The translations under genes and the position numbers were made by a program. From positions 372,001-436,000 of the forward strand of contig NZ_JAKRNJ010000001.1 of the NCBI RefSeq assembly GCF_022346925.1: 64,000 bases of DNA. The letters run 5' to 3'. Of this stretch, positions 35,701 through 44,855 are shown piece after piece. Position 1 is the stretch's first letter, and each line of letters opens with the position of its first letter. Under the pieces are notes generated by a model that saw only the letters and a list, made by a program, of their open reading frames with translations, ran no database searches and was not told where the DNA came from. The stretch comes from Microvirga sp. ACRRW (lineage in GTDB: Bacteria; Pseudomonadota; Alphaproteobacteria; Rhizobiales; Beijerinckiaceae).

Positions 35701-36363
35701 GCGGGCATCGATGTCGAAACGCGGATAGATGTCGCCGCCGCCCGAGAGCTTGACCTGAACGCTTTTGTCTTCCGCAAGCTCTCCCGTGACGAGACGGAAA
35801 GGCACGCCCGCCGTGGTGCCCTCGACCCGCCAGGGGCCAATGAGCTTTTGCCCCTCGATCTGGACATTCTCAGCAAAGGCCTGGTTCGTATGGCCCGTGG
35901 TCGCTGACTGCGTGGTCACGAGCAAGTTGCCGACCGTGAGGCTGTCGATGGCCCATTCACGGCTGCGCCCGCTGCCGGATACGAGATCGGGAGGCAGGCG
36001 CCAGTCGCCCTTGCCGGAAACGGGAACGCGGATATCGGCTCGCCCGATCCGCGTCGCGGTAAAGCGCACTTCTCCGCGCAGGAGCGGCGTCAGCGCGATC
36101 TCGGCCAGCACGTTGTCGGCCGTCAGCATGGGGGAATCCGGCGTCTTGCCGCCGAGCTGCAAGCGATCCAGCACGATCCTCGGCTCGGGCAGCAGGCGGA
36201 TGGAGATATTCCCCGCAGTCCGGGCTTCCGTGCCCGACGCGCGCGCGATCATCCCGTCGATGGTGTCGCGGTATCCCTCCCAGTTCATGAGAGGGGGTGC
36301 GGCGACGGCAACCGCCAGGATCAGGATCACAATGCCTGCGATGATCGTCAGGATATCGCGCAA
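32782..36363 (-). CDS. AsmA family protein
   Basis: 1,193 residues. An N-terminal TM helix (ILTIIAGIVILILAVAVAAPPLM) is followed by the AsmA N-domain (LGRIDIRVP-type repeats, LQLGGKTPDSPMLTADNVLAEIALTPLLRGEV). Long beta-rich repeats form the bridge-like periplasmic groove of AsmA/TamB/Vps13-type lipid carriers, with AsmA_2 near residues 700-1050. A C-terminal Glu/Arg/Gln/Ala coiled coil (RELEKIEAFERAAAERQRQI...) and a Pro-rich tail complete it. Likely role: phospholipid traffic to, or assembly of, the outer membrane. Confidence 0.88.
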   Translation of the reverse strand: MRDILTIIAGIVILILAVAVAAPPLMNWEGYRDTIDGMIARASGTEARTAGNISIRLLPEPRIVLDRLQLGGKTPDSPMLTADNVLAEIALTPLLRGEVRFTATRIGRADIRVPVSGKGDWRLPPDLVSGSGRSREWAIDSLTVGNLLVTTQSATTGHTNQAFAENVQIEGQKLIGPWRVEGTTAGVPFRLVTGELAEDKSVQVKLSGGGDIYPRFDIDARLALDDPAAGTNVPSIFGKAKVLFGPPAQIAAAGIPIPIAVETEFKTADGAVALSNVSMEAGEGGASLRMTGEGRIGITDPRIALKLEGRRLDADSFILSSNGQDFKTRLQAWSLPPTTVPIDLDLKIDSIGLGQEDLTGAILRLSLERGKARLERVEFNAPGETRVAMEGQLGLTTQGGIEGKVALASNASDRLARYLDRIKIRSPLLAVLDGRPVEASSDVVFNNPVLSLNRMRLKIGDAVTTGNLRYTVPESDERGKLEAQVAIQNLNLDQLPQLSSVFEATQNVDVGFILEARGVSAGKSSASGRITARILSDGQALLVENLDIVDLAGANARVSGRITPDGSGSINGKVTAQRAAPLIDLIGSVWIGGVSKLVPYFLREGALNVQVGTERVAPPPGSTEVRLRTMMKGTAAGGAIEGSVDAVDGRTQNLNLALAAENTGRWVNRANMTGLDRPSRIDLRGTRVGSGQFNVTFAGNVAGAQIATLRPFTLSANDDVVDSGEAEFVTPDVTPFLLLLGDGAGVTSPVPVKARVSLGRERDASRLDVTGEVAGDPIQANLNIRSRSEIGGEISLDRLSLPWLTAALALNVPGDPNATAIWSNATFGQSGRLVSGGQVVFRVGTLDLGRGVQGTRASFTVEAQSDGISIRNLDASIGSGRLTGSTTITRQDATATIVGEGAIDNVPLWALGGSSPIEAVLSGNLKFGTAGTSTSQLVSALGGAGDWTITKLRVPSADPAVFDRALKRALAENEPLIEGKAEAIINAELGRAPLSAQTVTTSAALVGGSLRLSPFVIEAGPSTWQGAVTFDLNTLALDARGSLVSKTSPAGWTGAPPSIGLNWRGTLAAPTRELDAGPFRNGLAAIVLKRELEKIEAFERAAAERQRQIQAQQEAERQRLRAAAEETARQAKAKADAEKARLEAERLQSEQQQQPDEEQPASSPAPFQMNSLPPLNPPVNLNAPPRIHGSPDR

Positions 36364-36445
36364 GAGGCTTTTCTTCTCCGTTTCATTCTAGCTCTTTAAC
36401 CCAAGGATCATGGGATCGGGAGCGCGTCGGGCGCTCCTTCCACCG

Positions 36446-37861
36446 TCAAAGTGCAACGATCTTACCCGGGTTCATGATGTTGTGCGGGTCCATGGCCCGT
36501 TTCAAGACGCGCATGAGGTCGAGCGCGGCCTCTCCGTGTTCAATTTCCAGGTACTTCATCTTCTTCTGGCCAACACCATGCTCGCCGGTGCAGGTGCCTT
36601 CCATGGCAACGGCCCGCTTCACGAGACGGTCCACGAAGGCTTCACAGGCAGCGACTTCCGCAGGGTCATCCACGTTCACGAGCGGCTGAACGTGGAAATT
36701 GCCGTCTCCCACATGGCCCACGATGGGGGCGATCATGCCGCTGTCGAGAATGTCCCGTTTCGTCTCGTCCACGCATTCGGCAAGGCGCGAAATCGGCACG
36801 CAGACGTCGGTTGCCACCGATTGAGCGCCGGGACGCAGGCCGCGAGCCGCCCAATAGGCATCGTGCCGGGCCTGCCAGAGGCGAGAGCGCTCCTCGGGCT
36901 TCGTCGCCCATACGAAAGGCTGGTCCGTATATTCCGCCGCGATTTCGCCGAAGCGCTCAGCCTGCTCCTGAACGCCCGCATCCGAGCCGTGAAATTCCAG
37001 CAGCAGCAAGGGGCTCTCAGGCAGGTCCAGCTTCGCGTGAAGGTTCACCGCCCTCACCTGCACCTCATCGAGCAGCTCGATGCGCGCCACCGGAATACCG
37101 GACTGGATGGTAAGGATCACTGCGTCGCAGGCAGCCTTGACCGAGGGGAACGGGCAGATACCGGCCGAGATGGCCTCAGGGATACCCTGCAGCTTGAGCG
37201 TGATCTCGGTCACGATGCCGAGCGTCCCCTCCGAGCCGATCATGAGGCGGGTAAGGTCGTAGCCTGCCGAACTTTTCTTGGCGCGGCTTGCGGTCTTCAC
37301 GATCTCGCCGTTCGGCAGCACGACCGTCAGCGAGAGCACTACGTCTTTCATCGTGCCGTAACGGACAGCATTGGTACCGGAGGCGCGGGTAGCGACCATG
37401 CCGCCGATGGAGGCATCCGCTCCCGGATCGATGGGGAAGAATAGGCCCTTGTCGCGCAAGTGCTCGTTCAGCTCCTTGCGGGTCACGCCTGCCTCGACCA
37501 CGCAGTCCAAGTCTTCCTCATGCACGGCGATGATGCGCTTCATGAGGCTCAAGTCGATGCACACGCCACCTTCGGGCGCGTTGATGTGACCTTCGAGCGA
37601 GGTGCCTGTGCCGAAGGGAACGATCGGAACCCCCTTCTCGGCGCAGAGCTTCACGATCTCGGACACTTCCTCCGTGGTGCGGGTATAAACAACGACATCC
37701 GGCGGCTGGTTCTTCACCCAGGTGAGTGTGTGGCCATGCTGCTCCCGCACGGCTGCGGAGGTCGTCATCCGGTCTCCGAAGCGAGTGGAGAGTTCTTTTG
37801 TCAAAGCCGAAATGACGGCTTCCGAAGGCTTGGAACGACTGGACGAGAGAATGGCGCTCAT
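36446..37861 (-). CDS. FAD-linked oxidase (D-lactate dehydrogenase/glycolate oxidase GlcD type)
   Basis: 471 residues. The PCMH-type FAD domain has VPIVPFGTGTSLEGHINAPEGG and DPGADASIGGMVATRASGTN. The FAD-oxidase C-terminal domain ends CTGEHGVGQKKMKYLEIEHG with the conserved His of the active site. The family oxidises 2-hydroxy acids such as D-lactate or glycolate, passing electrons to cytochrome c or quinone. No glcE or glcF neighbours are present, favouring a single-subunit D-lactate dehydrogenase. Exact substrate not visible. Confidence 0.88.
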   Translation of the reverse strand: MSAILSSSRSKPSEAVISALTKELSTRFGDRMTTSAAVREQHGHTLTWVKNQPPDVVVYTRTTEEVSEIVKLCAEKGVPIVPFGTGTSLEGHINAPEGGVCIDLSLMKRIIAVHEEDLDCVVEAGVTRKELNEHLRDKGLFFPIDPGADASIGGMVATRASGTNAVRYGTMKDVVLSLTVVLPNGEIVKTASRAKKSSAGYDLTRLMIGSEGTLGIVTEITLKLQGIPEAISAGICPFPSVKAACDAVILTIQSGIPVARIELLDEVQVRAVNLHAKLDLPESPLLLLEFHGSDAGVQEQAERFGEIAAEYTDQPFVWATKPEERSRLWQARHDAYWAARGLRPGAQSVATDVCVPISRLAECVDETKRDILDSGMIAPIVGHVGDGNFHVQPLVNVDDPAEVAACEAFVDRLVKRAVAMEGTCTGEHGVGQKKMKYLEIEHGEAALDLMRVLKRAMDPHNIMNPGKIVAL

Positions 37862-38038
37862 GGTGGCAATAGGTTCCGGTGACGATGCTCGTTATCCATA
37901 CCTACCAAAATGGGCATTAACGCAATACTCTGAAGGTCAAATGGGCCAATATGCCCATGGATGGCGGACGGATATGTGCTAACATTCCTGCCTTGCTTCC
38001 AGGAGATTGACGGTCGTGAGCGGCATTGAGGGAGAGAA

Positions 38039-38587
38039 ATGACCATGGAGAAGAAGACTCCTGTGTTCTTCTTCGCACCCTTCGTATCGTCCACGATGCG
38101 GGTCGAGCCCGCATGGATCGACTATAACGGCCATATGAACATGGCCTATTACCATGTGCTCTTCGACCGTGCCCTGGATGAGGGCTTCAGCCTCATCGGC
38201 CTCGGCCGGGAATATCTGGAAGAGCGCAAATCTTCTTCCTTCGCCGCTGAGATCCATACCCTCTACAAGCGTGAATTGAAGGTGCGCGATCAGGTACGTG
38301 TGACGCTTCAGCTCGTCGATTACGACGAGAAGCGCATCCACTACTACATGGAGATCCGCCATGCGACGGATGGCTGGGTCGCCGCGACCATGGAAGGGTT
38401 GTCTCTCCACGTGGACATGGAAACCCGCAAGGTCTCACCCTTCCCCGAGGATATTTTTGCCAATCTCGCCGTGATGAAGGCAGCCCATACGCGCCTTCAA
38501 CGGCCACAGGCCTTGGGCCGGATCATCGGCGTTCCGGCAAGACTCGAGAAGCACGAGGCCCTGCTCGCCTTGGGCACTCGCCACTAG
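38039..38587 (+). CDS. Thioesterase family protein (hotdog fold)
   Basis: 182 residues. MRVEPAWIDYNGHMNMAYYHVLFDRALDEGF is the 4-hydroxybenzoyl-CoA-thioesterase-like active-site block (Asp/Asn-Gly-His-Met-Asn), followed by the beta strands of a single hotdog (YKRELKVRDQVRVTLQLVDYDEKRIHYYMEI). It probably hydrolyses an acyl-CoA. Relatives cleave betainyl- or carnitinyl-CoA, but no such pathway is next to it. Confidence 0.82.
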   Translation: MTMEKKTPVFFFAPFVSSTMRVEPAWIDYNGHMNMAYYHVLFDRALDEGFSLIGLGREYLEERKSSSFAAEIHTLYKRELKVRDQVRVTLQLVDYDEKRIHYYMEIRHATDGWVAATMEGLSLHVDMETRKVSPFPEDIFANLAVMKAAHTRLQRPQALGRIIGVPARLEKHEALLALGTRH

Positions 38588-38856
38588 CACCCCGCCGAGC
38601 CCGCAGGGCAGTTGCGGAAGGGCGAAGGGGTGTTGGAGAACAGCCTCTGCCTGTCGATATCCTGCCTAAGCTGGTTCCGGTCCGTTTGGATCTGTCGCTG
38701 AACGTCGTTGAGGCGCTGGTCCTGCCGTATGTTGCGGTTGATGTCGTCGACCTGACGCTCGGACCGTGGCTGGCTCGGCAATAGCGAGGGTTGGGCCTGT
38801 GCCGCCAGGGGCAGGACAAGTCCAAGGCAGATCGCAGCCGTGACAAGCAAGCGCAT
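38584..38856 (-). CDS. Small secreted (periplasmic) protein of unknown function
   Basis: 90 residues from the ATG at 38856, with AAAGGA 8 nt upstream. A signal peptide is clear (MRLLVTAAICLGLVLPLAAQAQ, cleavage after AQA). The mature part is rich in Arg, Gln, Asp and Asn (RQVDDINRNIRQDQRLNDVQ), probably helical, and ends with two Cys in a Pro/Gly context. No domain is recognised. It overlaps the thioesterase gene end by 4 bp. Confidence 0.65.
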   Translation of the reverse strand: MRLLVTAAICLGLVLPLAAQAQPSLLPSQPRSERQVDDINRNIRQDQRLNDVQRQIQTDRNQLRQDIDRQRLFSNTPSPFRNCPAGSAGC

Positions 38857-38992
38857 GGGACATTCCTTTCGTGGCCTGTCATCACCATATGGCGACGAGA
38901 ACCTCTTCCAACAACGATGACGAGCCTTGATCCACCGCCCTGTCCCAGGGCTATCGGCAATTCCGGGCTCGACGCCGTTCGCCTTTTGATCC

Positions 38993-41380
38993 ATGGTCGC
39001 GCCGATGAATCAGCCTGATAACAGCCCCGATCCTCACGACGATCTGGCGCACCAGCCCTCCTCCGGTTCCTTGAGCGCCCGCGCCCGCGCGGCGGTTGCG
39101 CCCCAGCTTGCCTATCTCAACGGCCTGAACCCGGAGCAGCGCGCCGCCGTGGAGGCGACCGAAGGCCCCGTTCTGGTGCTCGCCGGCGCCGGCACCGGCA
39201 AGACCCGGGTACTCACCACCCGCATCGCCCATCTAATCGCCACAGGCAAAGCCTGGCCGTCGCAGATCCTGGCAGTGACCTTCACCAACAAGGCTGCCCG
39301 TGAGATGCGTGAGCGCATCGGCCGTGCCATCGGCGAGGTAGCCGAAGGGATGCAGTGGCTCGGCACCTTCCACTCCATCGGCACCAAAATCCTGCGCCGC
39401 CATGCAGAGCTCGTGGGCCTGCGCTCCGACTTCACCATTCTCGGCACGGATGACCAGCTGCGCCTGATGAAGCAGGTGATCGAGGCGGAAGGCATCGACG
39501 AGAAACGCTGGCCCGCGCGCCACCTCGCCGGTCTCATCGACGGTTGGAAGAACCGTGGCCTCGGGCCTGATCAGGTGGCTGCCGGTGAGGCCGGTGCTTT
39601 CGCCAACGGCAAGGGTGGTAAGCTCTACCGCGCCTATCAGGAGCGCCTGAAGGTTCTCAACGCCGTCGATTTCGGCGATCTGCTGCTCGAATGCCTTCGC
39701 CTGTGGCGCGAGCATCCGGACATTTTGGAGCAATACCAGGAACGTTTCCGCTACATGCTGGTGGACGAGTACCAGGACACCAACGTCGCGCAATATCTCT
39801 GGCTGCGCCTGCTCGCGCAGAAGCGAAAGAACCTGTGCTGCGTGGGCGATGACGATCAGTCGATCTATGGCTGGCGTGGCGCCGAGGTCGACAACATCCT
39901 GCGCTTCGACCACGATTTTCCGGGCGCGCCCGTGATCAGGTTGGAGCGCAATTACCGCTCCACCGGCCATATTCTCTCTGCAGCCTCCGTGCTGATCGCC
40001 AAGAACCAGGGCCGCCTTGGCAAGACGCTTCGCACGGAAGACGAGCCTGGCGAGAAGGTGTCGATCACCGGCGCATGGGATTCGGAGGAGGAAGCTCGCC
40101 TCATTGGCGAGGAGATCGAGGCGCTGCATTCCAAGAAGCATTCGCTGTCGGAGGTCGCCATCCTCGTGCGCATCTCGGCGCAAATGCGCGAGATCGAAGA
40201 CCGGCTCGTGCAGCTCGGCGTGCCCTATCGGGTCATCGGCGGCCCGCGCTTCTACGAGCGCGCGGAAATCCGTGATGCGCTGGCATATTTGCGTGTCGTC
40301 AATCAGCCCGCCGACGACCTCGCCTTCGAGCGCATCGTCAACGTGCCCAAGCGCGGCCTTGGCGATGCGACGATTCAGGTGCTGCACAACCATGCCCGCG
40401 CGGCCCGCGTGCCGATGATGGAAGCCGCGCGCTTCATTGTCGAGACCGACGAGCTGAAGCCGAAACCGCGCGCGACGTTGCGCGATCTGCTCATTTCCTT
40501 CGGCCGTTGGGCGAAGCTCTCCGAGACCATGTCGCAGTCGGAAGTCGCGCAGACGGTGCTGGAGGAATCCGGCTATACGGATATGTGGCAGAAGGAAAAA
40601 TCCGCCGATGCCGCAGGCCGCCTCGAAAACCTAAAGGAACTTGTGCGCTCCATGGAGGAGTTCCCGGATCTGCAAAGCTTCCTGGAGCATGTCTCGCTGG
40701 TGATGGAGGCGAACGAGAGCGATACGACCGAGCGCGTGAGCCTGATGACGCTGCACGCCGCAAAAGGCCTCGAATTCGACACCGTATTCCTGCCCGGCTG
40801 GGAGGAAGGTCTCTTCCCCAATCAGCGCGCGCTCGACGAGAGCGGCCGCGCAGGCCTAGAAGAAGAGCGCCGCCTCGCGCATGTGGGTATTACCCGCGCC
40901 AAGCGCCGCGCGAAGATCTACTTCGCCTCCAATCGACGCATCCACGGCTTGTGGAACTCGACTGTTCCCAGCCGCTTCATCGACGATCTGCCGGAAGGCG
41001 ATGTCGAGATCGTGGAGGCGCCCGCGAACTTCTCTCATAGTGGCGGATACGGCGGCTCACGCTTCGACCGCATGCAGTCTTTCAGCGGCTCGTCCTATCA
41101 GACGCCCGGCTGGCAACGCGCGCAGGCCCATCGCGCCGGCGCCGAAGATGGCGGCTATTCCGCTCGCCGTTCGGGCGAACGCCGTGGCCCGATGATGATT
41201 GAGGGCGAGCTGGTGGCAAAATCCACCGGCACCTCGGGCTTTGCCATCGGCGGGCGCGTACTGCACTCGAAATTCGGCCCCGGCACCATCGAGGCGGTGG
41301 ACGGCAACAAGCTCACCGTCGAGTTCGACAAAGCGGGGCGCAAGATGGTGCTCGATAGCTTCGTTGAGGCACTAGGCTAA
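38993..41380 (+). CDS. UvrD/PcrA-type ATP-dependent DNA helicase
   Basis: 795 residues, superfamily 1A. Q-motif LNGLNPEQRAAVEA, Walker A LVLAGAGTGKTRVLTTRI (about 60-77), Ia VTFTNKAARE, II VDEYQDTN, III DDDQSIYGWRGAE, IV RLERNYRS, V LMTLHAAKGLEFD and VI VGITRAKRRAKIYFA. The C-terminal 60 residues form a Tudor-like domain (GGRVLHSKFGPGTIEAVDGNKLTVEFD) that in UvrD/PcrA contacts RNA polymerase. It serves in nucleotide-excision or mismatch repair. An ATG at 39005 is an alternative start. Confidence 0.94.
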   Translation: MVAPMNQPDNSPDPHDDLAHQPSSGSLSARARAAVAPQLAYLNGLNPEQRAAVEATEGPVLVLAGAGTGKTRVLTTRIAHLIATGKAWPSQILAVTFTNKAAREMRERIGRAIGEVAEGMQWLGTFHSIGTKILRRHAELVGLRSDFTILGTDDQLRLMKQVIEAEGIDEKRWPARHLAGLIDGWKNRGLGPDQVAAGEAGAFANGKGGKLYRAYQERLKVLNAVDFGDLLLECLRLWREHPDILEQYQERFRYMLVDEYQDTNVAQYLWLRLLAQKRKNLCCVGDDDQSIYGWRGAEVDNILRFDHDFPGAPVIRLERNYRSTGHILSAASVLIAKNQGRLGKTLRTEDEPGEKVSITGAWDSEEEARLIGEEIEALHSKKHSLSEVAILVRISAQMREIEDRLVQLGVPYRVIGGPRFYERAEIRDALAYLRVVNQPADDLAFERIVNVPKRGLGDATIQVLHNHARAARVPMMEAARFIVETDELKPKPRATLRDLLISFGRWAKLSETMSQSEVAQTVLEESGYTDMWQKEKSADAAGRLENLKELVRSMEEFPDLQSFLEHVSLVMEANESDTTERVSLMTLHAAKGLEFDTVFLPGWEEGLFPNQRALDESGRAGLEEERRLAHVGITRAKRRAKIYFASNRRIHGLWNSTVPSRFIDDLPEGDVEIVEAPANFSHSGGYGGSRFDRMQSFSGSSYQTPGWQRAQAHRAGAEDGGYSARRSGERRGPMMIEGELVAKSTGTSGFAIGGRVLHSKFGPGTIEAVDGNKLTVEFDKAGRKMVLDSFVEALG

Positions 41381-41469
41381 AGGCTTTTCCCAAGAAGCAA
41401 CTGAGCTCTAGCCACCTTCTCACAACTGTGGAACTATCCGTACCCGAACGGCACAACCGTGAGGCACAG

Positions 41470-42741
41470 ATGTTTCCTCTCTCCCATATGTTAAAATCCT
41501 TCGTGCGCACTGGGACTTTGAAGGTCATCGATGCAGAGGGCAAAACTCACATCTTCGGAGGCGATAAGCCCGGCCTGAACGTCACGATGCGGCTGACGGA
41601 CAAGTCGCTGTATCACAAGCTCTTCCTCAACCCGGAACTTCATGCAGGCGAGGCCTATATGGATGGCCGCATGAGCTTCGAGGAAGGCTCTACACTGCGG
41701 GACTTCCTGAATCTCTTCTCTCAGAACCGCTCTACACTGGCGAATTACCCCTTGCAGAACGTGCTGAAGCGCATCTCACGCACCGTGAAGCGGTTTCAGC
41801 AGGCGAACCCCGTCGGCAAGGCGCAACAGAACGTGGCACATCACTACGATCTCGGGAACGATTTCTACAGGCTCTTTCTCGACAAGGGGATGCAGTATTC
41901 CTGCGCCTATTTCATCAATGATGACGACACGCTGGAAGAAGCGCAGCAGAACAAGCTTCGCCTCATCGCGGCCAAACTGCAGCTCAAACCCGGCTTGAAG
42001 ATCCTCGATATCGGCAGCGGCTGGGGCGACCTCGCGCTCTATCTCGCCGCGATGGAAGATGTGGATGTCACGGGCGTCACGCTTTCCAAGGAGCAATACG
42101 AGCTCTCAAACGAGAAGGCACGGCGCGCGGGCCTGTCGCACCGCGTGCGCTTCGAATTGCTCGATTACCGCAAGGTCGACAGACGCTTCGACCGCATCGT
42201 ATCGGTGGGCATGTTCGAGCATGTGGGTGTGCATCATTACGGCGAGTTCTTCGCCAAGATCAACGCCCTGCTCGATGATGACGGCTTGATGGTTCTGCAC
42301 TCCATCGGCAAGATGAGCCCGCCCGGCACTGCAAGCCCATGGCTGCGCAAGTACATCTTTCCGGGAGCCTACTCCCCTGCCCTGTCGGAAGTTTTCCCTG
42401 TCACAGAGCAGAACTCTCTCTGGGTGACGGATCTCGAATTCCTGCGCATCCACTACGCCAAGACATTGAACCATTGGCATAAGCGTTTCGAGGCGAGCCG
42501 CGAGAAGATCGCCGCCATGTATGACGAGCGCTTCTGCCGGATGTTCGAGTTCTATCTCATTTCCGCGGAGACGATGTTCACGACGGGCAGCCAGCTCGTG
42601 TTCCACATGCAGCTTGCCCGCAAGCGCGATGCCGCGCCCATCGTGCGCGATTACATCACCGATCTGCAACGTCACTACAAATCCATCGAACCTGAGCGCC
42701 TCAAGATTCTCGAACCGGCAAGAGAGCTGATGCCGGTGTGA
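41470..42741 (+). CDS. Cyclopropane-fatty-acyl-phospholipid synthase family methyltransferase
   Basis: About 423 residues from ATG 41470 (GAGG 6 nt upstream); a GTG start at 41428 is possible. An N-terminal lipid-binding domain (LYHKLFLNPELHAGEAYMDG) precedes the Mycolic_PCAS SAM domain with VAHHYDLGNDFYRLFLDKGMQYSCAYF, LDIGSGWGDLALYLA, VTGVTLSKEQ and IVSVGMFEHVG. It methylates unsaturated acyl chains of membrane lipids. Members of this length in alphaproteobacteria can be either true CFA synthases or UfaA-like; the sequence alone does not decide. Confidence 0.9.
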   Translation: MFPLSHMLKSFVRTGTLKVIDAEGKTHIFGGDKPGLNVTMRLTDKSLYHKLFLNPELHAGEAYMDGRMSFEEGSTLRDFLNLFSQNRSTLANYPLQNVLKRISRTVKRFQQANPVGKAQQNVAHHYDLGNDFYRLFLDKGMQYSCAYFINDDDTLEEAQQNKLRLIAAKLQLKPGLKILDIGSGWGDLALYLAAMEDVDVTGVTLSKEQYELSNEKARRAGLSHRVRFELLDYRKVDRRFDRIVSVGMFEHVGVHHYGEFFAKINALLDDDGLMVLHSIGKMSPPGTASPWLRKYIFPGAYSPALSEVFPVTEQNSLWVTDLEFLRIHYAKTLNHWHKRFEASREKIAAMYDERFCRMFEFYLISAETMFTTGSQLVFHMQLARKRDAAPIVRDYITDLQRHYKSIEPERLKILEPARELMPV

Positions 42742-42759
42742 GAACCGGCATCCTTGGCT

Positions 42760-43627
42760 TCAAGTGAGCGTCTCGTAATCCTTGTTCTTCAAGCCATCAT
42801 GCGAATGGCGCGTGGGCAGCGTGCTCTTCGGCTGCTTTTTGAAGTGCGAGGACGCCATGGAGCCGACGCCGCCCTTGGCCGTCATGACACCGCCATCGAC
42901 GGCATAAAGCGCCCCGGTCACATAGCTCGCTTCATCTGATGCCAAGAAGCAGAACACGTTCGCCACTTCCTCCGGCGTGCCGCGCCGCCCCATCGGCGTC
43001 GCCTCGATCATCATCGATTCCATCCATCGGGCCGGTCGACTTGTGCGTCCAGGCTGTATCGATGGGACCGGGACAGACGCAGTTGGCGCGAACGCCATAG
43101 GCGGCCTGCTCAACCGCAACACCACGCATGAAGGAATGGATGAAGGCCTTGGTGCCGCCATACATCGTATTCTGGGCAATTCCGATCATGCCGGCCTCCG
43201 AGCCGGTGGAGACGATGTTGCCATAGGTCTTCTGCAGATAAGGCAAAGTGAACCTGGTCATCAGGAAGACGGAACGTACGTTTGAGCGAAGCGTCTCGTC
43301 GAACTTCTCGATGGGGTAATCCTGCGTCTCCGCTGCGGCCAGGAACACACCGGCATTGTTCACGAGTACATCGATGCGCCCATAGGCGCTCACGCAGGCC
43401 TCCACCGCAGCTTGAGCGTGACGCTCTTCCGCAATATCGCCCAGGTAGACCTCGGCGAAGCCTCCCGCTCCGTTGATAAGCCGCGCCACATCCTCCACAG
43501 GGTCGTCAGGCAGGCCGACAAGGAGAAGGCGTGCGCCTTCACGGGCGAATTTGAGCGCAATGGCTTCGCCGATGCCGGTTCCGGCACCCGTTACGATGGC
43601 GACCTTATCGAAAAGACGTCCGGACAT
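42760..43627 (-). pseudogene. SDR family oxidoreductase interrupted by a frameshift
   Basis: From ATG 43627 the frame reads an intact Rossmann SDR: VAIVTGAGTGIGEAIALKF (TGxxxGxG), LVNNAGVF, and IVSTGSEAG...[11 protein letters not shown]. The catalytic Tyr sits in YGGTK rather than the usual YxxxK (Y and K are three apart as Y-G-G-T-K). It then goes out of frame after [18 protein letters not shown]. The downstream half continues in another frame as [44 protein letters not shown]. The joint is a tandem ATGG duplication at 43020-43027; removing one copy restores [10 protein letters not shown]. Either a recent inactivating mutation or a sequencing error. Confidence 0.8.
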
Positions 43628-43774
43628 GGGGATCTCCTGCGGGCTCTCAGGCGCCGCCTCAAGCGTCATAGGAAAGGCTTAGCGCTTGAAGAACGGGCGC
43701 GAGTCCAGGCGGTTCCGGCCTCAAGACCTTTCGGATCGCTTGAGACGGAACACGGGGGATGCTAGAGCAGCCTC

Positions 43775-44695
43775 ATGCTTGAAGGTCTGCACCCCAACCG
43801 CCCCACCCACGTCTTCCGCATCACCACGGATGAGCGCTCCGCGCGCGTCATGACCGATCTGATCGGAGAGATCTTCGATCCCGCCGAGACAGCCGTTGCC
43901 GCCTTCGAGACGGTGGAGGACGGCCCCTGGTTGCTCGAGGCCTATTTCGCCCATGAGCCGAACGAGACCGCCATCCGCGATCTCGTGCGCCCCATTGTCG
44001 GTGAGGAGGCGGACAAAGGCGTGTTTCTGCCGCTCGAACAGAAAGATTGGGTGAAGGCCTCATTGGAAGGTCTGAAGCCCGTCCGCGCTGGGCGCGTTCT
44101 GGTCCACGGCTCTCACGACCGGGAGCAGCGCCGCGACAACGACATCGCCATCGAGATCGAGGCAGGCCTCGCCTTCGGCACAGGCCATCACGGCACGACC
44201 CTCGGGTGCCTTCAAGCCTTCGTGGATGAACTGAAAATCCGCACACCTCGCCATGTGCTCGATGTCGGTACCGGCACGGGCATTCTGGCCTTCGCTGCGG
44301 CCAAGGTGCTGAAGCGGCCCGTGGTTGCGGGCGACATCGATCCGGAAGCGGTGCGGGTGGCGAAGGAGAATGCTCGCCTCAACGGCATCGGCCAGTGGAT
44401 GAAGCTCTATGTCGGCCCCGGCACCCGCAACGCCGAGGCTGATCGTCCGGGCCATTTCGATCTGGTCTTCGCCAATATCCTGGCAAAGCCCCTGAGGATG
44501 CTGGCGCCCTCGCTGGTACGGGTGGCGAGTAATGACGGAACGCTCATTCTCTCAGGCCTGCTCGGCCATGATGTTCCGGGTGTGCTGTCGGCTTACGCGC
44601 AGCAAGGCTGGTATTTGCAACGGCGCTACGACCTAGAAGGCTGGGCAGCCCTCGTACTGAAGCGGGGCAGCGCACGTCCGCAGCCCCGCCAATAA
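43775..44695 (+). CDS. prmA: Ribosomal protein L11 methyltransferase
   Basis: 306 residues. The SAM motif is LDVGTGTGILAFAAAKVL (about 162-179), with the acidic GDIDPEAVRVAKENARLNG, DLVFANILAKPL (N-I-L-A motif of PrmA) and a GTGHHGTTLGCLQAF substrate loop. An N-terminal 110-residue L11-binding domain is present. It trimethylates L11 of the large ribosomal subunit. Confidence 0.93.
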   Translation: MLEGLHPNRPTHVFRITTDERSARVMTDLIGEIFDPAETAVAAFETVEDGPWLLEAYFAHEPNETAIRDLVRPIVGEEADKGVFLPLEQKDWVKASLEGLKPVRAGRVLVHGSHDREQRRDNDIAIEIEAGLAFGTGHHGTTLGCLQAFVDELKIRTPRHVLDVGTGTGILAFAAAKVLKRPVVAGDIDPEAVRVAKENARLNGIGQWMKLYVGPGTRNAEADRPGHFDLVFANILAKPLRMLAPSLVRVASNDGTLILSGLLGHDVPGVLSAYAQQGWYLQRRYDLEGWAALVLKRGSARPQPRQ

Positions 44696-44714
44696 GCGGA
44701 TAAATTTGTCAGGC

Positions 44715-44819
44715 TTACTCGGCGATGACGCCAGGATAGCGCTTTGCCATCTCGCGACGGAGCTGGAAAGCATCGGCGATGACATCGCGAACGAACTTCA
44801 TGGCAATAACGATCAACAT
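44715..44819 (-). CDS. Very short DUF1127-like protein
   Basis: 34 codons, below usual cut-offs: MLIVIAMKFVRDVIADAFQL, then RREMAKRYPGVIAE and stop. An amphipathic helix with Arg-rich middle resembles DUF1127 small proteins of Rhizobiales, which bind RNA or affect phosphate and carbon metabolism. It lies 36 nt downstream of the 44856 gene on the same strand and is probably cotranscribed with it. The SD is weak. Confidence 0.5.
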   Translation of the reverse strand: MLIVIAMKFVRDVIADAFQLRREMAKRYPGVIAE

Positions 44820-44855
44820 GGTTTTACTCTTTTCTCTTCGAATGGAATTCGAGGG

